64,000 nucleotides of DNA from Mesocentrotus franciscanus (lineage: Eukaryota > Echinodermata > Echinoidea > Camarodonta > Strongylocentrotidae). Position numbers and translations under genes: made by a program. Below the pieces are notes generated by a model. The model searched no databases. It was not told the origin of the DNA and saw only the letters and a program-made list of their open reading frames with translations. The stretch covers positions 16,488,374 through 16,552,373 of the forward strand of contig CP137680.1 of the NCBI GenBank assembly GCA_037976565.1, given 5' to 3'. Each line of letters starts with the position of its first letter. The stretch's first letter is position 1. Shown here in pieces: positions 33,475-43,170 of the stretch.

Positions 33475-33633
33475 GGCGTGAAGAAAATGGTCTAGGAACG
33501 TGAGACGTAGCTGTACTTTACAATTTTATTACGAGCTTTCGGCTTGTGAGGCCTTCTTCAGGTTCTTGCTTGTGTGTTGGGCTGTCGTGTGTACAGCTAC
33601 GTCTCACGTTCCTAGACCATTTTTCTTCACGCC
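33475..33633 (-). mobile_element. Short inverted-repeat unit with hammerhead-like core
   Basis: Arms of about 42 bp (33475-33516 and 33591-33633) are inverted copies sharing GGTCTAGGAACGTGAGACGT, with a one-base indel. On the minus strand the spacer contains CTGAAGA, then a GGC/GCC stem with loop CTCACAA, then GAAAGC, the arrangement of the hammerhead ribozyme core (CUGANGA, stem II, GAAA). Such motifs are known in Penelope-like element terminal repeats. It is probably a Penelope-type terminal fragment. Confidence 0.5.
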
Positions 33634-33639
33634 GATATA

Positions 33640-35460
33640 TATTACCTGCAAAAACTGCTTACTAGCATATAGGTTTCCTTGTTCCTCTATCTATAATATA
33701 ATTGAGTATTGTATAGTGGAAATAAATATTCTAACTTAAGTCGTAAAAGACCACTTCGTGACAAAATCTTGGGTCCTTGGTTGAGTGAATTCTATTTTTT
33801 AACAGAGTTGAGAAATATGGTATTTTCAGGCTCTTTGCTAATAAATACACTGCTTACGTTTACATTTCACAGATAGGACATACGTGACATATATTCATAG
33901 AGAATTCGATGTTGGCTGCAAAAGGGATACACTTACCTTTAAGGCGACGTAAAAGACCACTTCGTAACAAATTTGGGGTCCTTGATTAAGTGTCTGTGAT
34001 TTCAACCTTGAAACATTTGCTATCAACACATGCAATACCCAACGCTTTTTTCCCAGCTATACATTTACGTGGTGCACGTGCACAGCCCCAAAATCGAATG
34101 GCTGGAGAAAAAAAAGTGAGAGCGGGGGAAAAGAAGAAGAAAAATAAAATAACGTGTGATAATATAACTAATAAGGAGATAGTTTGCTCGATAATGCCTC
34201 TCAAAAGATTATACTATTGTGTGAATGCACCTCTTACAACAGATTATGATAAAGACATATCACGATTTGATTTCATATTGAGTATTAAACATGTAAACAG
34301 GAACTGACGCTTAATTAATGTTTATTATTCGTAAACATCCCTGTTACAGTGGCTATATCATCTCGTTATATTTACCATATATTCATAATCTTTTAACAAG
34401 TATCGATAACTGTGGAAGAAAAGACACTCGATTATTCATTTTCTTTAAATAATTTATGTTAAATAGGATCAGTATAATCGGCATAAAGACGAAAAGAGTG
34501 TATCAATCAAATTGTACCTACCGAAACTGCTTATACTAGCATAAAGGTTTCCTTGTTCCTCTATCTATAATGTCATTGATTATTGTATAATGGAAATGAA
34601 TATTCTCAGTTAAGGCGTAAAAGACCACTTTGTAACACATTTGGGGTCCTTGGTTAAGTGTCTGTGATTTCAAACTGGAAACATTTGCTATTTTCCCAGC
34701 TATACAGTACATCAGTGTCTGTGATTTCAACCTTGAAACATTTGCTATCAACACAATACCCAACGCTATTTTCTCAGCTATACATCTGCGTGGTGCACGT
34801 GCCCCCAAAATCGAATGGCTGAAAAAAAAAGTGAGAGCAGGGGGGTAAGAAGAAGGAAAAGACAAGAACGTGAGATAATATAAAGAGATAGTTTGCTCGA
34901 TAATGCTCTTTAAAGATCATACTATTGTGTGAATGGACATCTTACAACAGATTATGATAAAGAACACTCACGATTTGATTTCATATCGAGTATTAAACCT
35001 GTAGACAGAAACAGGCTCTTAATGTTTATTGTTCGTAAATATCCGTTACTAACAGTGGCTATATAAATTATATAATCTCATTATCTTTACCATATTCATA
35101 TTCTTTTAACAAGGTAAAACATTAGTATCAATAATTGTGGAAGAAAAGACACCCGATTATTCTTTTTCTTTAAGTAATTCATGTTAAATAGGATTAGTAT
35201 AATAGGCATAAAGATGAAAATATTTTCATCATATTTACATATATATTTTTTAAATATTATCTGCCCAATCTGCTTACTAGCATATAGGTTTCCTTGTTCC
35301 TATCTATAATATAACTGATTATTGTATAATGGAAATGAATATTCTAACTTAAGTCGTAAAAGACCACTTTGTGACAAATTTGGGGTCCTTGGTTAAGTGA
35401 ATACTATGTTTTAACAAACAGGGTTGAGAAATATAGTACTTCAAGCTCTTTGCTATAGAG
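33640..35460 (+). repeat. Long-period tandem repeat, three units
   Basis: Units begin near 33650, 34526 and 35266 with CTGCTTACTAGCATATAGG and share TAAAAGACCACTT.GT.ACA and GGGTCCTTGGTTGAGTG. The periods are about 875 and 740 bp. A single related unit lies at 55520-55720. No coding sequence is conserved between units. Confidence 0.75.
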
Positions 35461-35639
35461 CCTCACAAAATGAATAGTTAAAGCAATATGATAGTTGTGA
35501 TGATAACGACAGTAACAGTTATAGTAATAATAACTTCTGGATTTATGAAGTAAAAGTGTTTCTTTATATTATCAAATCAATTTGATAGTCAAGTTTAGGG
35601 CTTGTTAATACTAGATGATGCCTATGTGGGTTATTAAGC

Positions 35640-36910
35640 AAGCAGGTGTGCTTGACATTTAAGGCAAACATTTAGAAATTTATTGTACATTTACTCTTAT
35701 TGCATGGGCATTGTGAATTTAGTTTTCATCCAATACAATACCATGTTTGTGTTGGTAATAAAATTTAACAAAAACAGAGAATGGAGAGATGGGTTAGCCA
35801 TAAAACAAATTTCTTGAGCATCACCATATGGTCCTATGTTGCCAGGTGTCACGTGAGAGACTTTTTTTTATTTTTTATTATTGCTACGGACACACAAAAT
35901 AAAGGGAAATAGAGCTTGTTAATTAAAGTTAAATTGTAACGTTTAATTTCCAATCATTTCTCCTGTTTCACACACTTTGTTTTGGCTTCAGTAATAATAC
36001 AGTATGTAATTAAACTTATCTTTAACAAAATAATTCTGGATGGGTAGTTTCCGTCTGACATCGACGCCGGTCACAGCTCGTGTCGTCCACTTGGCCCTGG
36101 CCTCCGCAGACAGCGTCTTTGCTCCACTTGGCCCCGGTAGTCGCCCCGGATTCTTGACCTCCGCAGACTGAGATACGATGGTGTGCGTCCCGATCCCAGA
36201 CAAGAGCTAGCCCCCGACGAAAGCTATGGAGAACCGGGTGGCAGTTGAGCTAGCCTCTCGTCCCGACGTGCAATTACCCTCAGATATTGACTTTAATTGC
36301 CGACTTCTAACATGACGTTAAGTCTGTTATAGCTTAGGTGGTTCTCCTCGATTGCAAAAAATCCACCTCTTAATATACCCTACGGTTACTAAGTAAATTC
36401 TAAAAACATGACTACAAATATTTGGAGAGGAAATGATCTTACAAAGAAAAATACTTGTATTGAAAAGAGGCTTCCTAAATGTGTGCTAAACAACAGATAA
36501 AACATGTACACTGAATTAATGACAATACATCTTGGCCTGAAAAGAAAACATCTAACCTTAACATCTTCACCTGACCTTAACAAAGAACACTCCAGACCAA
36601 AGAGCGAAACAAATAAATTTCTTTCCTGACACCAGGTTATATCCATCTATTTCTCCATCCGTGGTTTACCATGATCGACTTACAATCGTCAAAGTAGGCT
36701 CAACTATGCATATGGCAAATGTCTTGAAAACCTTTCACATGTACATGTATGTCATTTTTGTTAATAAAACCTTGTACAGACGATTTAATAGGTCTTAATT
36801 GTCAATGATTTTTATTGAGAACTTGCTATGTATGAGGAGGAAGAGAACTCAGTGAGGGATGTATCGTGACAGTGAAAGTAATTTAGTGTTCTTGAAGGTC
36901 ATAATTATGA
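35640..36910 (+). repeat. Dispersed repeat, copy 2 (interrupted by an LTR)
   Basis: Continuous match to 5060-5540 on both sides of the LTR at 35847-36631, which makes the boundaries of that insertion readable to the base. Confidence 0.8.
35847..36631. mobile_element. Solo LTR of a retrotransposon
   Basis: Begins TGTCACGTGAG and ends CCTGACA, i.e. the TG...CA termini of an LTR, and is flanked by the 5-bp target duplication CCAGG at 35842-35846 and 36632-36636. The paralogous site at 5248-5252 has a single CCAGG and no insert. The length of 785 bp suits a Ty3/gypsy or related LTR. There is no internal retroviral-type sequence, so it is a solo LTR left by recombination. Strand cannot be fixed. 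Confidence 0.88.
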
Positions 36911-38625
36911 AGGTGGAGCGCATATAGTTCGTTTAAGAGTAAACTGATTCGATCAGGGTAATATCTGTATGGCTAAAATATATTTTCTTCTTTCCTTTAA
37001 TAATTATTAAATCTTCAAGATTTAAAAAAAAATCATGAATAGATTAATACCTGTGAAGTCATAAATATATTTATAATTTCATCTGTGAGATATGATGAAT
37101 TGAAGTTGTTAGACATATTTCAGTTGATATTTTTTAGAAATGGTATTTTTGTAAATAGAATTTCTGCCTTTTTGTATGTATGTCATAATTAATGAAAGAA
37201 ATATGTTTCAATAGCTTAAAAATTACTGACATTGCACAGGCCATCTCAACTTTTGCCAAAAGGGCCCATTTTAAACTAAGCATATGATATAAACAAGATT
37301 TTTCACAGCCTTGAATGAAAAGAAATATGTCTCGAGCTCCAAAATCCACTGAAAGATTTCAGCTGGAATACACAAACTTTGTATGGGCGCCCATCTTCAA
37401 AACTGACAAGACTTACTTGACAAGGTACAAAAGAACGCAACACGACTACATCAACAACATTCAGCTTGATGTCTCTACACTCGAGTAAACCCAAGTAGGC
37501 CTAATATAATAAGCAAGTACATAACATCACAAATCGCCGACACAAAGCATGGCTTACTCCCGTTTCATGTTTACTGCTTTTTAATTTAAAATGCCTTTTT
37601 TTTTAATGACAAAACATAACTTACATGAGACTGTTTTTTTCTTAAAATACTGCACGAGGCCTTTTAGACTCGAACATAAAGCAACATGCCAACAGAATAA
37701 ATTAAGTCATAAACTGCCGTGGTAAACAGTAAATATATCTGTTAAGTCATCTTAAATTGAGAACTGCCTAAGAGAAGAGTGTATGTGGAAGGGGAAAAAT
37801 CGTGGGGGAAATGATGTGCCCTTTCAATAATTCTTCTTTTTTAGATGACCAGTCTAAATTCCGTAGAAAACAAATTGTGCAAGACTATCTATAGATGAAT
37901 TATGAAAAGGTAATTTTCACAAAATTGATTACACTGGCCACACAGACTTAATGTAATATTCTTACAGGTGAGCAGTCGAGCAGATATCGCTAATTTGAAA
38001 CAACTGGTGTTGGAGAGGGGAGGGGGCCATCGAAATTGTAGTTTAAAATACATTCCCAGAAAACCTTGTGGCATCTCTTTTAAAAACCCTCTTAAAAGAA
38101 ACATAAAAATGATTTAAAAAACAAGAATATTTATGAACTCAATGGATGAAAACATAAACTTTGCTAACGAAAAAAAAAATACAGAACGGCAACTGAATAC
38201 CCCACCACATAATAGGTAACATTAACACTATTATACCCCTGACCTAGACCAAAATCTTCAGTCTTTGATATCGACGGTTGTTCCGCTGATACTACATCTG
38301 ACTCTACTGACCGCCTCTAAAATCAGATACTGAATTACTTGTACCAGAAGCGTCAAGAAAACGGACAGATTAGCTGAAATTATTAAAGTCCTTGTATTTT
38401 TATGTTTTTCATTGATTTTAGATGTTACTTTTTATAGTATATGTTACATCTATATATTTTCTTTCCAATCATCATTTTTCTAGATCAACCTCTTTAGTCT
38501 AGATAAAGAAAAAAAACGAGAGCAAACATTTTGCCGGATCCCCGATTTCTGTATGCAAGTGTTACCGTCTGTGTTATTGTACGGGAAAGTCTGAAAAGAA
38601 TTCCCCACACCAGACCCTAACCCTT
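36911..38625. other. No gene seen
   Basis: AT-rich, with several short minus-strand frames that resemble no family and have no splice-linked partners. Confidence 0.45.
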
Positions 38626-38629
38626 ATAC

Positions 38630-39000
38630 AGAGGTGTCCCCCCACTTTTTCAAGTTCCCCAAAAGTGGCCCCTTTTAAATAGGAAAAGTGCCCCTATTAA
38701 TTTGTAAAAGTGCCCCTTCCCCTATTCACCTCTGATGAGTGCCCTTTTTAATCTCTAGTAAGTTGCCCTTTTCAGGTACGAGAAGTGCCCCTTTTCACTT
38801 TGATTAGTGCCCCCTTCACCTCTGATAATTGCCCTATTAAAATCTGAGAGGTGCCCTTTTTTCTTTGACAAGTGCCCCTTTTCCTTTGCAAGTAATGCCC
38901 CTTCCCCTCTTAATAACTACCCCTTTTTAACTTGGATAAGCGCACCTTTTATTTTCTCATGTGCCCCTTTTCCTTATGATACATGCCCCCATTAAAAAAA
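38630..39000. repeat. G-rich minisatellite family, inverted array
   Basis: The complement of the 6690-7080 and 19480-20560 family: AAGTGCCCCTTTTC and TGATAAGTGCCCC units of about 25-35 bp. It lies about 530 bp beyond the original 3' end of ADD copy B. Confidence 0.75.
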
Positions 39001-39529
39001 GAGCAGAAAATTGCTACTTCCTCTAAAACTTGATGTTCCTTAAGGATCAGCTGCCGTGTGACACACAGCCATTTAGTTATAAATATATCTTGAGCATCAT
39101 CTCATCAAGTGGGTATTACATTTCAATACGAGTCACGGCTCACTATTAATTAAAAAATCATGTTTGTCATTGTTTAACATAATATGTATAGTTAAGTAAC
39201 ATTTTGTTATAATTCCGTCCAACCAGTTTTCTAATAAGTTATAATACAGACTCAGAGGTAAACAAATTTTAGCTACTTCATTATTAATATTATTAGCACT
39301 GTTATGTACAGGGAAAATTACATGTGCTAGGTTTGAATAATTTTTTTTTTTAATTGCAAAAATTCTTCACTGCAATAATTCACTAGAGACAGCATTTTGT
39401 AACCCCAAAAAAGGAGCACGTACTGAATGGAAATAGAAATTTACAAAAAGGAAGACTTGAATTAGTTTTTTAGGACAGCTTAAAAAAGAGAATGCTTCTT
39501 CAGAAAAGAAGACATGAAATATTTAAATA
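39001..39529 (-). other. 3' flank of ADD copy B
   Basis: Probable 3' UTR and flank. GAATGCTTCTTCAGAAAA at about 39490 is shared with copy C at about 61288, supporting common ancestry of the gene ends. No clear polyadenylation signal is chosen. Confidence 0.5.
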
Positions 39530-39695
39530 CTAGTCTTCTTCAGAGTCTGAATCAGAAGCTTCATTTATTCTCCTCCACTTCTTTCCTTTGCCACGCCCCC
39601 ACGTTTCTTGACTCGAGTCTGCCTCTGGGCTGGTGCCAGGTTCCTCCCTCCTGGCCCTCCTCTTCTTGGGTTTCTTCAGTTCCACAAACGATTCT
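39530..39695 (-). pseudogene. Frameshifted C-terminal end of ADD copy B
   Basis: Past the copy B stop, another frame continues SSEESFVELKKPKKRRARRE, EEPGTSPEADSSQETW and RGRGKGKKWRRINEASDSDS, then EED and a TAG at 39530-39532. This aligns with the end of copy C. Comparison around 39690-39700 shows copy B lacks two bases (GA on the plus strand) found in copy C, which shifts the frame into a TGA. Confidence 0.85.
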
Positions 39696-41615
39696 TCACT
39701 TGGACGCAGTCTCAGATCTGGTCACTCGTTTTCGCTTCGGCTTCTCATGTGAGACATCGTCCGATTCTGATGCTGCAAAGTCATCATTAGTGTCAATCTT
39801 TTTCCTCCTCTTCTTTTTTGTAGCTTTGCCCTTTTTCTGTGGAGCTGCCTTGCCCTCCTTGTCTTTCCTTTTCTTTAAAGTGTCCTCATCTTCCTCATCC
39901 TCGCTGGATGTGGAGATCTCGATTTGCAATAAAGGGCGTGATTTCTTGGTGCCCTCATCCACTGACGATTTTTCAGTTTTAGATGCAGTCTGAGATCTTG
40001 TCGCTCGTTTTTGCTCCGGGGTCTCATCTGAGACATTGTCCAATTCCGATGATGTACAGTCATCATCAGTGTCTTCTTCAGAGTCTGAATCAGAAGCGTC
40101 ATTTATCCTGCTCCACTTCTTTCCTTTGCCTCGTCCCCCACGTTTCATTGACTTGGTTTCTCGACTCGAGATTGCCTTTGAGCTGGTGCCAGGTTCCTCC
40201 CTCCTGGCCCTTTTCTTGGGTTTCTTCAGTTCCACAGACAATTCTTCACTTGAGGACTCAGTCTCAGATCTCGTCACTCGTTTTTGCTTCGGCTTCTCAT
40301 ATGAGACATTGTCCGATTCCGATGATGTAAGGTCATCATCAGTGTCAATCTTTTTCCTCCTCGTCTTTTTTGTAGCTTTGCCCTTCTTCTGTGGAGCTGC
40401 CTTGCCCTTCTTGCCTTTCTTTTTCTTTAAAGTATCCTCATCTTCCTCGTCCTCGCTGGATGTGGCGATCTCAATGTGCAAAATAGGGCGTGACGATTTT
40501 TCAGTCATGGATGCAGTCTGAGATCTTGTCGCTCGTTTTTGCTCCGGGGTCTCATCTGAGACATTGTCCGATTCCGATGATGTACAGTCATCATCAGTGT
40601 CTTCTTCAGAGTCTGAATCAGAAGCGTCATTTATCCTGCTCCACTTCTTTCCTTTGCCTCGTCCCCGTTTCCTGGACTTGGTTTCTTGACTCGAGTCTGC
40701 CTCTGAGCTGGTGCCAGGTTCCTCCCTCCTGGCCCTCCTCTTCTTGGGTTTCTTCAGTTCCACAGACGATTCTTCACTTGAGGACTCAGTCTCAGATCTC
40801 GTCACTCGTTTTCGCTTTGGCTTCTCATATGAGACATTGTCCGATTCCGATGATGCAAAGTCATCATCAGTGTCTTCTTCAGAGTCTGATTCAGAAGCTT
40901 CATTTATGCTCTCACTATTATCCCATTCTTCATCTTCTTCTGCCTTGGCCCACTTCTTGCTCCACTTGGATCCGGCACTATCCACTTTTTCGTCATCCTT
41001 ATCACCATCACCTTCATTATCCTCAAACTCATCCATCAGAATGTTTTCTGCCACTTCCTGGCTAACCCCCTTCTTGCTTTTCCTGTTGAGACTCTTCCTT
41101 TTTAACCCAGAACGGCTGTCACTCTCAGCATCAGACTCTTCATCTGAAGAAGAGTCGAAACTAAGAGGCTGATCCTTGCTCGTGGGGTCTATCTCTGCAG
41201 ATTTTCTGACCTTCTTTGCTTTCTTGTGTAGATTTTCTTCTGATTCAGACTCAACATCAGCATTTTCTTCAGGCTTATCTTGGGCATCAGGTATATTCAC
41301 AGAAGCATCATCACTATTAGTTCCACGCCTCTTCAGTTCCATTTCCTCTTCAGACCCTGAAAGGAGAGCACTGCACTTGGCAACCAGTTCTTTAAGGGGT
41401 GAAGGCTCACACACAAAGCACTTCCATTTCTTCTTTGAAAACGTACGATCCAATTCGACTATTCCCAGGTTGCACATGATGCAACGCCTGCAGAATGTCC
41501 TGCAGCAGAAGTCGCACAAGGATAGGGAACTGCCTAGCCCACACCAACGACACTCCTCCTCGATGCCATCTTTATCCTTCTTCCAGGGACCACTGTTGTA
41601 CAAATCCAAACATTC
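39696..41615 (-). CDS. ATRX-ADD-like protein B, exon 4 (PHD part and repeated tail)
   Basis: An exon of 639 codons plus TGA, with acceptor AG at 41616-41617. It begins ECLDLYNSGPWKKDKDGIEE, then ECRWCGLGSSLSLCDFC, CRTFCRRCIMCNLG and KWKCFVCEPSPLKELVAKC, the PHD-like half of an ATRX ADD with all Cys pairs present. Compared with copy A it lacks about 1.5 kb in frame after the ADD domain, including the helical segment, as does copy C. The tail holds two complete and one partial tandem unit of about 176-183 residues (DNA period about 530-550 bp) with KRVTRSETESSSEE, KKPKKRRARREEPGTSS, GKGKKWSRINDASDSDSEED and KKGKAAPQKKGKATKK. It ends early because of the 2-bp deletion, giving a predicted protein of 871 residues. 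Nuclear chromatin-reader role inferred. Confidence 0.87.
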   Translation of the reverse strand, partial: ECLDLYNSGPWKKDKDGIEEECRWCGLGSSLSLCDFCCRTFCRRCIMCNLGIVELDRTFSKKKWKCFVCEPSPLKELVAKCSALLSGSEEEMELKRRGTNSDDASVNIPDAQDKPEENADVESESEENLHKKAKKVRKSAEIDPTSKDQPLSFDSSSDEESDAESDSRSGLKRKSLNRKSKKGVSQEVAENILMDEFEDNEGDGDKDDEKVDSAGSKWSKKWAKAEEDEEWDNSESINEASESDSEEDTDDDFASSESDNVSYEKPKRKRVTRSETESSSEESSVELKKPKKRRARREEPGTSSEADSSQETKSRKRGRGKGKKWSRINDASDSDSEEDTDDDCTSSESDNVSDETPEQKRATRSQTASMTEKSSRPILHIEIATSSEDEEDEDTLKKKKGKKGKAAPQKKGKATKKTRRKKIDTDDDLTSSESDNVSYEKPKQKRVTRSETESSSEELSVELKKPKKRARREEPGTSSKAISSRETKSMKRGGRGKGKKWSRINDASDSDSEEDTDDDCTSSELDNVSDETPEQKRATRSQTASKTEKSSVDEGTKKSRPLLQIEISTSSEDEEDEDTLKKRKDKEGKAAPQKKGKATKKKRRKKIDTNDDFAASESDDVSHEKPKRKRVTRSETASK

Positions 41616-42339
41616 CTGAAAAGACAATAAAAACAACTAAATCTTTATCTAGGAAAATTAGAGATTTCTATTTGTCACCATTTATGTCCTTTCTCACCAT
41701 CCATGAGACTTTTCAATCACCTGGCATGGTTTTCCCCATGATATATCTTCCCAAAATTGAAATCCAGTTTCAACAAGGAAATTTGAAGAAAAAATACAGC
41801 CTAGCACATCTTAAACCAAACCAAATACAGAATTGAACAGAAACACATTCAGATATTTGTTTCCTTTCACATAAGTGTTATGGAGTGATTCAAATTCCTT
41901 CATTTCATTTAATAACAAAGCTACTTTATATCTTTCAATGTGATTTAAACCAGTAAATATGCTCATTCTCCAAGTCAGAAAATGATTTTTTTTTAAATAT
42001 AAACTGATATACTCTACACTTCATACCATTATTGCACCATACCGGTACGTAAATTCATGCACAAGAAGCTCTAACAAGGCACTCATGATGATCTCCAATA
42101 TAAATGAATACTCCTAACAATCACAAAAATTTGGTCCTGATAGTATGAACTTTGCTTCTGGTGAGAAAAAAGGATATGTGAACATTTGTGTAAATTCTGA
42201 AATCTGATTTAAGTTGGAGGAAATATTTCTTTGCCCAATTCACATCACCCAAAGTCCATGCCCCCTTCTCAAATCACATGAAAGCTTCCTAAATAAGCAG
42301 ATGATTTCAATTGATTGACAAATCAATAAAACATCATAC
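41616..42339 (-). other. Intron 3 of ADD copy B
   Basis: Aligns with copy A intron 3 but lacks the first 120 or so bases next to exon 4. It shares CCATCCATGAGACTTTTCAA and the following CACCTGGCATGG with copy C, which copy A lacks, so B and C are closer to each other here. Confidence 0.75.
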
Positions 42340-42452
42340 CTTACAGATTACCACATTCAGAACTGGGTGACCGGTGAAGGTTTTTCTGTCGAACGGGTTG
42401 ATTTGATTGCAGCATGCTGTGCAGATCACAGATTCTACAGTTGGGTGTGCAT
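42340..42452 (-). CDS. ATRX-ADD-like protein B, exon 3 (GATA-like finger)
   Basis: 113 nt, with the same length and phases as copy A exon 3. It reads DAHPTVESVICTACCNQINP, FDRKTFTGHPVLNVVICK. The CTAC pair and the VICK cysteine, plus the EC of exon 4, complete the GATA-like zinc site. The acceptor is TTTGCAG above 42452 and the donor GTATGA from 42339. Confidence 0.92.
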
Positions 42453-42796
42453 CTGCAAATAATGGAATCCATTCATAGGTTAGGATAAACAATTTTAAAG
42501 TTATAGAGTAAGGGACAATTCTGGATTTATTGTGTATGCAAGAGGCTATAATCAATATTTGAAGTTGAATATCTGTAATTTCAGAAATTGACCTCTATGA
42601 CCTTTGACTTTTCTTGAGTTATCGTACTAACGAGAAAGACGGACAATCCAAAAAAATAATGCCTCCAGCACCACCTTCGGTGGGTGGAGGCATAAAAAAA
42701 AGGAAAGTTGCAAAAAGTTCCAACGAATAAAAAATCATGTATGAAGGCTTGCAATAGTATTCTTGAAAAATTAATTCATTACAAACTTGTTTTTAC
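42453..42796 (-). other. Intron 2 of ADD copy B with dispersed repeat
   Basis: Only 344 bp. 42575-42695 is the GGAGGCATA-ending repeat with CTCTATGACCTTTGACTTTT, related to 18340-18615 in the matching intron of copy A. Confidence 0.75.
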
Positions 42797-43170
42797 CTTC
42801 TGAAATTTCTTCATTGAGTGAACTGTGGACCAAAGATCCATTGCACTTCTTAGCATCCTTCACATTGCTTTCAACCTCCTCCTCCGCATTTGGCTCCTTC
42901 TTCTTCTTCAGCTGATAAACAGAGCTGTTATTGGCCCCCATCAGAGGATTAATTGCCCTCTCGCTACCAAAAACAGCAGATTCTGACGACCTGTTGCTCT
43001 TAATGTTTTTGGAGTCACCAGTTGAGGTGGGACCTATCCTGGTCTTCTCTTTCTTAGGTTTGTCGATGGGAGTAGGGGAATTGGAGGATTGGTTGATGAA
43101 GATGTCTGGTACGGACTCTGATGAGTCGCTGTCAGAAGACACAATGTGGCTGGTGACGCCTTGTTTACTC
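42797..43170 (-). CDS. ATRX-ADD-like protein B, exon 2 (linker)
   Basis: A 374-nt exon reading SKQGVTSHIVSSDSDSSESV, PDIFINQSSNSPTPIDKPKK, EKTRIGPTSTGDSKNIKS and a longer middle than in copy A (NPLMGANNSSVYQLKKKKEP, NAEEEVESNVKDAKKCNGSL), ending SSLNEEISE. The extra roughly 130 bp relative to copy A is an in-frame difference. Donor GTAAAA is from 42796 and acceptor CTGCAG above 43170, again preceded by poly(A). Confidence 0.82.
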
